Source of the DNA: an uncultured Brachyspira sp. | GTDB lineage: Bacteria; Spirochaetota; Brachyspiria; Brachyspirales; Brachyspiraceae | Assembly (NCBI RefSeq): GCF_944393015.1 | Contig: NZ_CALXYQ010000007.1 | Coordinates: forward strand, 1-64,000 | Length of the DNA: 64,000 nucleotides | Direction of reading: 5' to 3' | In this document: positions 28,059 through 36,407 of the stretch, piece after piece | How the letters are laid out: every line of letters begins with the position of its first letter | How positions within the stretch are numbered: the first letter of the stretch is position 1 | The notes under the pieces: model-generated | Database searches by the model: none | What the model was told of the DNA's origin: nothing | What the model saw: only the letters and a program-made list of their open reading frames with translations | Position numbers and translations under genes: made by a program

Positions 28059-28262
28059 TGCCCACCCTCTAGGCTTAAAACTTTAATATGCAATATTAAT
28101 TTTTATTTCATTTGTCATCAAATTAGAATTTTTTAGCTGCCCACCCAAGTTTTATTTAAATTTATAGCATATACTACGCACGCATAATAAAATTAGGAAA
28201 TATAGTTCAAATGTAAATCTAAACTATGATATCTTATAAATTTTATTCACCGTGCGTTATAT
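28059..28262 (+). repeat. Family B repeat, copy B6 (right end missing)
   Basis: Outer TGCCCACCCTCTAGG (28059-28073), middle AGCTGCCCACCCAAGT (28136-28150), inner ACGCACGCATAATAAAAT (28175-28192) and TTCACCGTGCGTTAT (28246-28260). The right middle and outer blocks are absent. Together B5 and B6 fill most of the space between the divergent flaB and 28529 genes. Confidence 0.7.
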
Positions 28263-28452
28263 AAATCAAATTTAACAGAATATTTTCTAATTTTCATATA
28301 AAAATATTATATTTATAGCCAATTCTATAATATTTGTAAATATATTTTATACTAATTCTTTTTATGCAGCTAATTTATGTATTATATGTATTACAACAAC
28401 CTATTTTTAAATTAGTTTTGTAAATTTATTGTAAATTATTTGTAAATAAATA

Positions 28453-28480
28453 TTGCTTAATTTTTACATTCTGCTATAAT
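28453..28480 (+). promoter_or_regulatory. Promoter of PepSY-like gene
   Basis: TTGCTT (28453-28458), 16-nt spacer, TATAAT (28475-28480), about 49 nt before the ATG. Confidence 0.5.
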
Positions 28481-28528
28481 TATAAATGTAAAGAGAATTT
28501 ACAAACACCAACTGTAAGGAGATACAAT

Positions 28529-28909
28529 ATGACTAATAGCTTAAACCTTTTTATTAAAATTACACCTAGCCAATTACCTGAAAACATTAGAAGATTTATA
28601 ACTTCTAACTATAGTAAGGCTAAAATCGTTTATATTGATAAAGTGAAAGATCAATATGAAATAAAATTAAGTAACGGAACTTATATCAACTTCGACAAAA
28701 ACGGTGCTTGGAACTATATAAGCAGCGACGATAAATTATCAGAAAATATACTTCCAAAAACTATAGCAAACAAAATTAAAAACATAATGAAAAAATACAA
28801 TAATGCTTATGTATTTGAAATCAGCAAAAGAATAGAGTTCTACAGAGTAAGATTAACTAACTCTTTAGAAATATGCATAAAAAATAACGGTCAATTAATA
28901 ATGGCATAA
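28529..28909 (+). CDS. PepSY-like domain protein
   Basis: 126-aa protein made of two copies of a PepSY-like (DUF2874, BLIP-like) unit: LPENIRRFITSNYSKAKIVYIDKV...YEIKLSNGTYINFDKNGAWNYI, then ILPKTIANKIKNIMKKYNNAYVFEISK...YRVRLTNSLEICIKNNGQLI. Most members are secreted, yet no signal peptide is seen: the N-terminus MTNSLNLFIKITPSQ is polar after a good AAGGAG 7 nt upstream. It has its own promoter and terminator, so it is a single-gene unit. Function unknown; family members are often periplasmic inhibitors or binding proteins. Confidence 0.72.
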   Translation: MTNSLNLFIKITPSQLPENIRRFITSNYSKAKIVYIDKVKDQYEIKLSNGTYINFDKNGAWNYISSDDKLSENILPKTIANKIKNIMKKYNNAYVFEISKRIEFYRVRLTNSLEICIKNNGQLIMA

Positions 28910-28952
28910 CTTTTAAATAAACATTTTGTATCTCTCTAAAGTAATTAATAAA

Positions 28953-28990
28953 TAAGGCTTGAGTCTTTAATTAGATTCAAGCCTTTTATT
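28953..28990 (+). terminator. Terminator after PepSY-like gene
   Basis: AAGGCTTGAGTCT, 6-nt loop TTAATT, AGATTCAAGCCTT (13 bp with one G-U), then TTATTTTA. Confidence 0.9.
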
Positions 28991-29178
28991 TTACTATTTA
29001 TATATATTTTACACTATTATGTTTTTTATAATCCGCAGAATATTTAAAAATTAACATAATAAATTAAATAATACTAAACATTAACTTTAATCATACGATA
29101 AGTTTTAACTGCATTTTATGAATAAATTCATTGCAATTTTTTTACTATATTTTATAATTCGATTAGAGGTATAACTCA

Positions 29179-29463
29179 ATGCTTGAAAAAGTAAAAGATT
29201 TTTACAGAACGAAAAAGATTTTATTTTTCATAATTTTATTTGTTTGGTTATTATTAGTAGTAGTCTCTGGAGTATTAATAGGCTCTTGTTCAAGACCTAA
29301 AGTGATACCATTAACACCTGAAGAGGAAAATTCAAAAGCTATTAATATTCTTAAAGAAGACGAAGAAAAAATTTTAAAAGGCGAAATGCTATCTACAAAA
29401 GAAAATCTAAGTTTTGAAGATTTAGAACACTCAAGAAACTTTGTAGAAAGCCGAAAAAAATAA
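29179..29463 (+). CDS. Small membrane/lipoprotein
   Basis: 94-aa protein with a basic N-terminus, one hydrophobic segment (about 14-36) ending in VLIGSC (Cys 37), which could be a lipobox with an unusually long n-region or simply a transmembrane anchor. The rest is acidic and helical. It starts after AGAGGTATAACTCA and ends 22 nt before the TPR-protein gene, so the two form an operon ended at about 30808. Confidence 0.65.
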   Translation: MLEKVKDFYRTKKILFFIILFVWLLLVVVSGVLIGSCSRPKVIPLTPEEENSKAINILKEDEEKILKGEMLSTKENLSFEDLEHSRNFVESRKK

Positions 29464-29485
29464 TACTAACTTTTAGGAGAGAATT

Positions 29486-30748
29486 ATGCGTGTTTTTTTA
29501 TGTTCTTCTATAATGGCAATGTTCATTATAATTAATGCTGCATTCGCTCAGGAAACAATCACTGTACAGCCGGATGATAAAGTAGTAACTAATGCTTCTT
29601 CTGCCCGTGTAAAAAGCGGTCCTATAGAAGATGATTTAATTAAATCTGTATCTTTAGCTGAAAATACTCTTTTCTCAATAAAATTAAATGCTACTAATTT
29701 TGACAGATATATACGTATAACAAGCTATTCTACTAATCTTGATTTCGTAAGATTTACAAGAGATAAAACTAATGCTTTCCTTACTTTCAGAACATTAACA
29801 GCTGGTATAGGAAAACTTGATTTCCAAGTTGATAATGAAGAAAGCATCATAAGAAAATATTTCTATACAATAACTGTAACTAATAGTCAAGGCATAGCTT
29901 CTATGGAAACTAATGCTATATTAGACCCTGATAATGAAACTAACAATATGTCTACTAATAACATTATGACTAATGATGTTATGACTAATGATATGATGAA
30001 TACTAATAATACAGCTACTAATATGGTTAATACAAATGAAGCAGCTACTAATAATGCTCAAACTTCAATAATAAAAAAGCCAGCTGATAAGCCTGCTAAA
30101 GTAACTGAAACTAATCCTGAAATAGTAGCATTATTTAATTCAGCAGAAGAATTAAAAAATATTAAAGATTATGATAATGCAGTTAATGCCTACAGCAATA
30201 TAATAACTTCATATCCAAATTCTAAATATTCTGTATACAGCCATTTTAGAATAGGAGATATTTATAATCAAAAGAAAGACTATAATAATGCTTTTAATAT
30301 GTATAATGAGGCTTCAAAATTAAAAAATTCAGGTAATAATGAAAAAGCAGCTGCTATATATTCTATGGGCGTTATGAAGAAAGCTGAAAATAAACATGAT
30401 GAAGCTATTGTATACTTCAATGATGTAATGAATAATTACTCTCAAACTCCTTTATATGGAAATGCTGTTTATGAAATAGCTGACAGCTTAAAACAGCTTG
30501 GAAGAATATCTGAAGGTGCTGATATGTTAGAAAAATCTTTAGAAAAAAATGTAAAGTTTTCTAAACGCGGAGATTCTATACTTCTTTTAGCTGAAATATA
30601 TGAAAAAGGTGATAACAATATAAGAAATTTTGAAAAAGCTTATAAAACTTATAATCTATATTTAGCTGAATACCCTACTTCTTCTAAAGCTAAATATGCT
30701 AATGACAGAAAAAATTTCTTATCTCGTAATGCAGTTCATTTACAATAA
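29486..30748 (+). CDS. Periplasmic TPR protein
   Basis: 420-aa exported protein: signal peptide ending INAAFAQ, a beta-rich region (about 30-140), an Asn/Thr/Met-rich low-complexity linker (about 145-195, repeats of TNNxMTND type), then at least four TPR units (about 210-410) such as YDNAVNAYSNIITSYPNSKY, YNNAFNMYNEASK, HDEAIVYFNDVMNNYSQTPLYG and EKAYKTYNLYLAEYPTS. The tail resembles the CpoB/YbgF-type TPRs of envelope scaffolds. GGAGAGAATT precedes the ATG and a hairpin terminator follows. A scaffold role in the periplasm is inferred. Confidence 0.8.
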   Translation: MRVFLCSSIMAMFIIINAAFAQETITVQPDDKVVTNASSARVKSGPIEDDLIKSVSLAENTLFSIKLNATNFDRYIRITSYSTNLDFVRFTRDKTNAFLTFRTLTAGIGKLDFQVDNEESIIRKYFYTITVTNSQGIASMETNAILDPDNETNNMSTNNIMTNDVMTNDMMNTNNTATNMVNTNEAATNNAQTSIIKKPADKPAKVTETNPEIVALFNSAEELKNIKDYDNAVNAYSNIITSYPNSKYSVYSHFRIGDIYNQKKDYNNAFNMYNEASKLKNSGNNEKAAAIYSMGVMKKAENKHDEAIVYFNDVMNNYSQTPLYGNAVYEIADSLKQLGRISEGADMLEKSLEKNVKFSKRGDSILLLAEIYEKGDNNIRNFEKAYKTYNLYLAEYPTSSKAKYANDRKNFLSRNAVHLQ

Positions 30749-30769
30749 AATAATTAATTAAAAAAATAA

Positions 30770-30808
30770 TACCCTTTTAGAAATATAACTTTTCTAAAAG
30801 GGTTTTTT
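30770..30808 (+). terminator. Terminator after TPR gene
   Basis: ACCCTTTTAGAAA, loop, TTTCTAAAAGGGT followed by TTTTTATT. Confidence 0.9.
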
Positions 30809-30915
30809 ATTAAAAAATATCAATATACTTCGCAATATTCCAATAAAATAAATTCTAATACCATTTTTATTTTTATCGATAATTTAAACGATACATAATA
30901 CTCTGGAGTAAACAA

Positions 30916-32895
30916 GTGCCAAGATACGAGCAGCTTAAATCTAAATCTAAAAGTATTTCATATACAAGACAAATTAGAAATGAAAGCAAAGAAATAAATT
31001 TAAAAAAACCTATAATAATTTCAGCAGCTTTTATCATTGCAGCAGCTTTGATATTTACGGTTGTGAAAAAATATTCTCCTATGGTGGATATAGCAATAAA
31101 AGATTTCTTCTCTATAAATCATAAAGAAGCTTTAGTTTTGGAAAGTGATGGAATAACAGAGGATCAGAACAAAATGAGCTTCTTAAGCAATATACCATTA
31201 TTCAACTTCTTTATAAAAACTGATACAAATGAAACTCTATCTGTAATGGCCTATGAAACAAATTCTAAAATAGAAACATCTTTAGATATGATGTCAGAAA
31301 ACATTACAAATTCAAGTATAATAACAAAGGAATCCCTACTTCCTTTCTTTAATAATAGCGGAGTAAGTAATTCTATACTTTATGACAGCGGATATATAGA
31401 TTATGGCAACAATCATGAATCAGTAATATTATCAAACAATATGAATACATTAAATAGAATACCTGAAAATGATATTGTAAACGACAATGAAGAAAATATC
31501 ATTGTGGCAGATATTGAAAATACGCCTAATGCTGAAGAAGAAAAAACATATAATTATCTTGAGCAGATGATATTGGAAAATAGACAGAATGATAACACTC
31601 AGGATATTAAAACAACAAATATAATTACTAATAAGCAAAATAATACTGCAGCTAAAAAAAGTATATTTGATGATATCTTAAAACCAAAAGATAATACTAC
31701 CAAAAGAGAAACTACTACTATGAAGCCGGCATCAACTACTACTTTCAGTACAAGACCTCCTGCCAGCTATGTAGAAAACACCACTAAAAAAGATAATTCA
31801 AGTACAAATTATGATTTTAATATTGATAAATATTTAAACAATAATGATAATAAAGAAAATGTAATAAATAACAATCAAGTTAATAATAATACTATAAATA
31901 ATGATAGAAACATCAATAATAATAGAAAAGAAAATTTAAATAATAATATTAAAGAAAATATAAACAATAATACTGAAAATACTAAAAAAGATTTAAACAA
32001 CAATGCCGTGAATAATAATAATGTAACACAAAATAGAAAAGATATAATGCAGAAATCTGTTTATACTATAACTAATTCTTTGGATAAATCTAATATTGAT
32101 TATAACAGAGTAATAAATGATATGGTTAATCCAAATAATAATGTTGTAAGAGAAAACAATAATAATATAGTAAATGATAGTAAGGTAAATAATAATATTA
32201 ATAAAGAAAATAATAACAATTCAATAATAAATAAACCTTCAGAAGAAAAAAATAATATAAAAGAAAATAAAGAAAGCAATATAGTAAAAGATAATGAATT
32301 AAAAGATAATATAAAAGAAACTGCTAATAATATAATAAAGAATAACACAATAAAAAATAATAATACAGAATATAAAAAAGAAATTATTAAAAAAGCTCAA
32401 ACAGATATTAATAATTACAATATCAAAAAAGCTAATAATAATATAACAAGAGATTTAAAAGAGAGAAAACTTAAAGAAAACAGTAATGAAGGAATATATT
32501 TAGTTGAATACAGCGAATCAACAGGCTCTATAACATTAATATTCAGAGAAAGAAAATTTAATAATAAATCTTCTGTAGAGGAAGCTATAAAAGAATTATT
32601 AGTTGGTGCTACTGATGAAGAAAATAATAGAAATATAATAAGCTGCATACCTAAAGATACTGAACTGCTTGATATATTTATTGAGAATAATACAGTATAT
32701 TTAAACTTCAATGAGAATTTTGAATTTAATCCTTTAGGAAATGAAGGAACCATGGTACAGATTTATCAGTTTGTATATACAGCAACTCAATTTGAAGGTA
32801 TAGATAATGTTATATTCCTTATCAATGGACAATTAAATGAAACTATAGGTGCAGAAGGTGCTATAGAAAATATGCCTTTCAGCAGATTTGAGTAA
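30916..32895 (+). CDS. GerMN-domain protein with Asn-rich linker
   Basis: 659-aa protein starting at a GTG, 7 nt after GGAG. One membrane anchor (about 33-52) is followed by a very long low-complexity region (about 180-530) dominated by Asn, Lys, Asp, Glu and Ile (NNNxxN patterns), and then a C-terminal GerMN domain (about 535-650): SITLIFRERKF, SVEEAIKELLVGATDEE, VYLNFNENFEFNPLGNEGT and FEGIDNVIFLINGQ. GerMN was named in spore-forming bacteria (GerM), but occurs in many non-spore-formers as an extracytoplasmic domain. Many antisense open frames here come from the repetitive A/T composition. Function unknown; envelope location inferred. Confidence 0.78.
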   Translation: MPRYEQLKSKSKSISYTRQIRNESKEINLKKPIIISAAFIIAAALIFTVVKKYSPMVDIAIKDFFSINHKEALVLESDGITEDQNKMSFLSNIPLFNFFIKTDTNETLSVMAYETNSKIETSLDMMSENITNSSIITKESLLPFFNNSGVSNSILYDSGYIDYGNNHESVILSNNMNTLNRIPENDIVNDNEENIIVADIENTPNAEEEKTYNYLEQMILENRQNDNTQDIKTTNIITNKQNNTAAKKSIFDDILKPKDNTTKRETTTMKPASTTTFSTRPPASYVENTTKKDNSSTNYDFNIDKYLNNNDNKENVINNNQVNNNTINNDRNINNNRKENLNNNIKENINNNTENTKKDLNNNAVNNNNVTQNRKDIMQKSVYTITNSLDKSNIDYNRVINDMVNPNNNVVRENNNNIVNDSKVNNNINKENNNNSIINKPSEEKNNIKENKESNIVKDNELKDNIKETANNIIKNNTIKNNNTEYKKEIIKKAQTDINNYNIKKANNNITRDLKERKLKENSNEGIYLVEYSESTGSITLIFRERKFNNKSSVEEAIKELLVGATDEENNRNIISCIPKDTELLDIFIENNTVYLNFNENFEFNPLGNEGTMVQIYQFVYTATQFEGIDNVIFLINGQLNETIGAEGAIENMPFSRFE

Positions 32896-32904
32896 ATTTA
32901 ATAT

Positions 32905-33117
32905 GAGGTAGATTTCGTCGGTACGATTCATGAAAACACATATACTACAACTTAATATTTTAAAAATACATGTTTAAATGTAATATAAAACTATATATTT
33001 GTATAATAATAAGTAATCAGCCGCACGTATAGTTGGCATTTGATAAGATGAGACAGTACCGTGCGGGAAGGTGCCGCAGCTCGCAGTTGACAAACTTAAA
33101 AATTTTCAGTATATATT
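32905..33117 (+). mobile_element. Family A remnant, copy A3 (right end only)
   Basis: The block CATATACTACAACTTAATAT (32939-32958) corresponds to the interior of copy A1, and the right end TTGACAAACTTAAAAATTTT (33087-33106) CAGTATATA is intact; no left end is found. A G+C-rich stretch at 33020-33086 contains GCCGCACG/CGTGCGG, resembling the inner block of family B, so the two families may be mixed here. The right end supplies a promoter facing the rhodanese gene. Confidence 0.6.
33087..33115 (+). promoter_or_regulatory. Outward promoter in family A end, upstream of rhodanese gene
   Basis: TTGACA (33087-33092), 17-nt spacer, TATATA (33110-33115), about 70 nt before ATG 33185 and pointing at it. 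Every element of this promoter is part of the family A terminal repeat. Confidence 0.6.
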
Positions 33118-33184
33118 GATTTTTTATATATTTATGATAATATATATACCTATAGTATGTATATATAAAAAATAGGTGTTTATA

Positions 33185-33502
33185 ATGTTAAAATCTTTAA
33201 ATGTACAAGAGGCAGCTGATTTAATAAAGTCAGGTAATGATATAAAGCTATTAGATGTAAGAAGCAAAATGGAAGTTAATATGACAGGTGCAATAGAAGG
33301 AAGCATATTAATAGATTTAAATGATCCTAAAGCTGAAAATTTAGTTAATGGATTAGATAAATCAGAAAAATATCTTCTATATTGTGCTACAGGAGCAAGA
33401 TCTGAGGCATTAGCTCATTATATGGATAGAAACGGATTTAAAGAAATATATTATCTAATCTATGCCGGACATAGTCAATTAGCGATGGCCTTAAAGAAAT
33501 AA
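33185..33502 (+). CDS. Single-domain rhodanese-like sulfurtransferase
   Basis: 105-aa rhodanese domain. KLLDVRSKMEVNMTGAIEGSILI and the active-site loop YCATGARSEAL with Cys about 67 (CxxGxRS) are clear. Such proteins carry persulfide sulfur on the Cys. The ATG at 33185 lies 7 nt after AGG; a GTG three codons earlier is too close. It is a single-gene unit with its own terminator, possibly driven by a promoter supplied by a mobile-element end. Confidence 0.88.
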   Translation: MLKSLNVQEAADLIKSGNDIKLLDVRSKMEVNMTGAIEGSILIDLNDPKAENLVNGLDKSEKYLLYCATGARSEALAHYMDRNGFKEIYYLIYAGHSQLAMALKK

Positions 33503-33536
33503 TTAATAAAATATGATTAATTAATAAAATAATAAA

Positions 33537-33578
33537 GAAAGTTAGTATTCAAAAAAATCAAATACTAACTTTTTTTAT
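33537..33578 (+). terminator. Terminator after rhodanese gene
   Basis: AAAGTTAGTATT, loop, AATACTAACTTT followed by TTTT. Confidence 0.9.
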
Positions 33579-33626
33579 TATTATGCTCTATTTAATAATC
33601 GAAAAAATATATATAAAATATAATTT

Positions 33627-35216
33627 TTATTCTATATATGCGTAAAAAAATCTTCTTATTTCCAAAGTATCAACTAGAACATTTTTCAATTTAGGACTTT
33701 GCATAGAACAAGATGTATAATGATAAAGCGGAATAAAAGCCATATCCTCGCCTATAAGTTTATCTTCAGCCTTATGCATATTATCCATTCTTATTTTATT
33801 ATCAATAGTGTTTTTGGCCTCTAATATAAGTCTGTCATATTCAGGATCATTATACCCTACTCTATTTCCGGCACTTGTACTAACAAAAAGATCAGCAAAA
33901 GTCATAGGATCAAGATAATCTCCTATCCAATCAGCTCTGCATACTTCATAATTTCTTGTCTGTCTGTTCTTTTGAAATACGGCCCATTCTTCCTGAGTGA
34001 TAGTCATATCTATATTAAGATTCTCTTTCCACATCTGCTGAACTGCCTCTGCTATAGTAACCCCCATTCCTGGATTAGTTTTAAACTCCAATACTGGAAA
34101 GTTTGCTCCATTAGGATAGCCTGCTTCTTCTAAAAGTTTTTTGGCTTCTTCAATATTTGCTTTATAATCTTCTTTTTTAACGCTGTAATATCCGCCTCCA
34201 TTTTTTCTAAAGTCGCCGTCTACATCTTTTAAACCATAAGGTATGAAAGCAGCAGCAGGTATCTCTCCTGTTTTTGTTATATTTTCTACTATATAATTTC
34301 TATCTATAGCAAGAGCTAATGCCTTTCTTACTCTCTTATCTTTTAAAACTTCATTTGTATTATTCAAAGCATAATAGGCAGTTCCTAGAGAAGGTGTTAT
34401 AACTAAATAGCCTTCCTTTCTTAGTAAATCTATATCTGCAGTAGGAACTTTATATGAATACAATATAGAACCTTCTTTCAAAGCTGCATAAGCTGTAGAT
34501 ACATCAGAGAACATAACGAAATCTATTCTCTTAGCTATCATCATATCTTTGTTCCAATAATTAGTATTTAATTCTAAAGATATTATCTGATCAGGCTTTC
34601 TATCTATCATTCTATACGGACCATTACCTATATATGTTTTAGGAGAAAAAGTCCAATTATCGCTTATGAATTCTTCTCTTAAAGGTGAAAATATAGGAAT
34701 AGCTGCTAATTCCAAAAAGTAAGGTGTAGGACTTTCAAAATATACTTTTAAAGTTCTATCATCTAATGCCTCAACTCCAAGTTCTTCTGTTGATAATTCT
34801 CCTTTAAGAATTTTATCAGCATTTTTTACAGGTGTTATTAAAAAACTGTATGCCGATGCTGTATTAGGATCTGCTAATCTTCTAAAAGAATATACAAATT
34901 CATCAGCAACTACATTCTTACCATCAGACCATTTAGCATTCTCTCTTAAATGAAATGTAATGCTAAGTCCGTCTTTGGATATATCCCATCTTTCAGCAAC
35001 TCCGCCTATTATATTACCGTTTTCATCTTTTGAGGTAAGACCTTCAAATACATGAACTGCATAAATCATACTATCTATTGCCGATAAAAATGAAGGATCT
35101 ATACTTTGAGGTTCTGCCCCAATAGTTACCCTTATAGTTTCAACATAGCTTTTGTCATTACCACATGACAGCAAAAATAAACAAACTGTTATTAATAAAA
35201 AAATTATCTTTCTCAT
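33627..35216 (-). CDS. Oligopeptide ABC transporter substrate-binding lipoprotein (OppA-type)
   Basis: 529-aa SBP_bac_5 protein. Lipobox LLSC (Cys about 18) anchors it outside the inner membrane. Typical blocks: GAEPQSIDPSFL near the N-terminus, FHLRENAKWSDGK with VVADEFVYSFRR (about 95-115), KDKRVRKALALAIDR (about 300) and CRADWIGDYLDPMTF (about 430). It captures peptides for import; no permease or ATPase gene is nearby. It is a paralogue of the two genes at 36408 and 38028, from which it is separated by a plus-strand gene pair. Confidence 0.92.
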   Translation of the reverse strand: MRKIIFLLITVCLFLLSCGNDKSYVETIRVTIGAEPQSIDPSFLSAIDSMIYAVHVFEGLTSKDENGNIIGGVAERWDISKDGLSITFHLRENAKWSDGKNVVADEFVYSFRRLADPNTASAYSFLITPVKNADKILKGELSTEELGVEALDDRTLKVYFESPTPYFLELAAIPIFSPLREEFISDNWTFSPKTYIGNGPYRMIDRKPDQIISLELNTNYWNKDMMIAKRIDFVMFSDVSTAYAALKEGSILYSYKVPTADIDLLRKEGYLVITPSLGTAYYALNNTNEVLKDKRVRKALALAIDRNYIVENITKTGEIPAAAFIPYGLKDVDGDFRKNGGGYYSVKKEDYKANIEEAKKLLEEAGYPNGANFPVLEFKTNPGMGVTIAEAVQQMWKENLNIDMTITQEEWAVFQKNRQTRNYEVCRADWIGDYLDPMTFADLFVSTSAGNRVGYNDPEYDRLILEAKNTIDNKIRMDNMHKAEDKLIGEDMAFIPLYHYTSCSMQSPKLKNVLVDTLEIRRFFYAYIE

Positions 35217-35380
35217 AGAAATTACCCAACATCCAAAACGTTATGTTAACACAATATTTATACTCTAATATAAATATTTGTCAATAAATTAAATATTTTT
35301 TTTATAAACTTATTATAAATATTGATTTTTTTTATTATTATATTAATAGTAGTATAAATATATTTATAGAGGGTGAAATT

Positions 35381-36058
35381 GTGGAAGATATTATAAATAA
35401 TATAGAAGATAGTATAGTATATCAAGAAAGAGAAAAAGAATTAATAGATAGTTGGAAACAAATAAACGATCCTCTATATGATAAGATAATAGACGATTTA
35501 GAATCAATACCAGCATTGCAAAACCAAATAAAAGATTTAAATACAATTTTGGGAGAATTAGAAAAATCTAATGAAGAATTAAAATTATCTAATGAAAATT
35601 TAGAACATTCTAACAAAGAGTTAAAACTAACAATAGAAAAACTAAATAAGGAAAACTTAAAATTAAAATTATTAAATAATTTAGGATTATGCCAATATCC
35701 ACCATATATGGTTTCTGATATGATAAAAGAAGTATATAATATATATATATCTAGTCATAGAATAACTTCAATAGCAGAAGAACATAACTTTTTCAATAAT
35801 AAGAATATAGTTCTTAGAATACCAAGAAAAAAAGATAGTAAACAAAAATATTCTTCTACTGTAATTTTTTCTCTTCTTGGTGTCATAAAAACAATATCAA
35901 TAGTTAAAAAAACTTTATCATATAATATTGATAAAATGATAGAAAAAAACAAAAACAATGATAAAGAACCTATTAATGTAGAAAAATATATTGAAAACAT
36001 GAAAAATGGAATATTAGAAGATGAAGATTTGTTATACAAAATACGCAATTCAAAATAA
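35381..36058 (+). CDS. Coiled-coil hypothetical protein
   Basis: 225-aa protein starting at GTG 35381, 7 nt after AGAGGG. Residues about 45-100 form a strong coiled coil (repeats of the ELKLSNENLEHSNKELKL type). The C-terminal half is basic and partly hydrophobic (STVIFSLLGVIKTISIV), with PYMVSDMIKEVYNIY before it. It is not recognised. Its last codons overlap the start of a downstream reading frame (36021), so the two genes are translationally linked, as in toxin-antitoxin or phage-type pairs. It is inserted, on the opposite strand, between paralogous oppA genes, which suggests acquisition. Confidence 0.65.
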   Translation: MEDIINNIEDSIVYQEREKELIDSWKQINDPLYDKIIDDLESIPALQNQIKDLNTILGELEKSNEELKLSNENLEHSNKELKLTIEKLNKENLKLKLLNNLGLCQYPPYMVSDMIKEVYNIYISSHRITSIAEEHNFFNNKNIVLRIPRKKDSKQKYSSTVIFSLLGVIKTISIVKKTLSYNIDKMIEKNKNNDKEPINVEKYIENMKNGILEDEDLLYKIRNSK

Positions 36059-36328
36059 AGAAGAATTAACTAAAGATCCTTACTTATCTTTAGTTTTGAA
36101 TAGACTAGAAAAAGCAATAAAAAAGATCCAACTATAAAAAAATCTAGAAAATCTCCTCTAAAAATAGATGATGATAATAGTATAGATTTATATTATAGAT
36201 CTTGTCCGTCAAATTATCCTAATGTTATGTATGTTTATTTTATAGTTATACAAGATGAAATAAATATTATAAGTGTAATTAATGATATTGAAAATCCAGA
36301 TGATAATGAACAATTAAATTTATTTTAA
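36021..36328 (+). pseudogene. Toxin-like small protein split by a -1 frame change at A AAA AAG
   Basis: ATG 36021 opens a frame inside the end of the preceding gene (MKICYTKYAIQNKEELTKD..., 35 codons) that stops at 36135. At 36119-36125 the sequence A AAA AAG, in phase for -1 slippage, joins it to a second frame that continues for 67 codons to TAA 36326. The joined product would be 102 aa, with LYYRSCPS..VMYVYFIVIQDEINIISVIND resembling the beta-sheet core of RelE/ParE-like toxins (weak, by eye). Either a programmed -1 frameshift or a one-base indel in the A6 run explains it. I found no classic antitoxin; the upstream coiled-coil protein may be the partner. Confidence 0.5.
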
Positions 36329-36345
36329 TTTAAAATCTGATTCAT

Positions 36346-36377
36346 AAAAAAGAGGCTTATAATAAAGCCCCTTTTAA
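36346..36377 (-). terminator. Terminator of the OppA pair
   Basis: Minus strand: AAAAGGGGCTT pairs with AAGCCTCTTTT across a short loop, followed by TTATGAA. It lies 30 nt past the stop of the gene at 36408. Confidence 0.75.
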
Positions 36378-36407
36378 AATCAATAATATTTATAATTATT
36401 AAATTAA

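Noticed and set aside
31450-32753. Several minus-strand frames opposite the GerMN-protein gene
   Set aside because: They are the complement of Asn/Lys/Ile-rich codons, which read as long hydrophobic Leu/Phe/Ile strings; no start signals.
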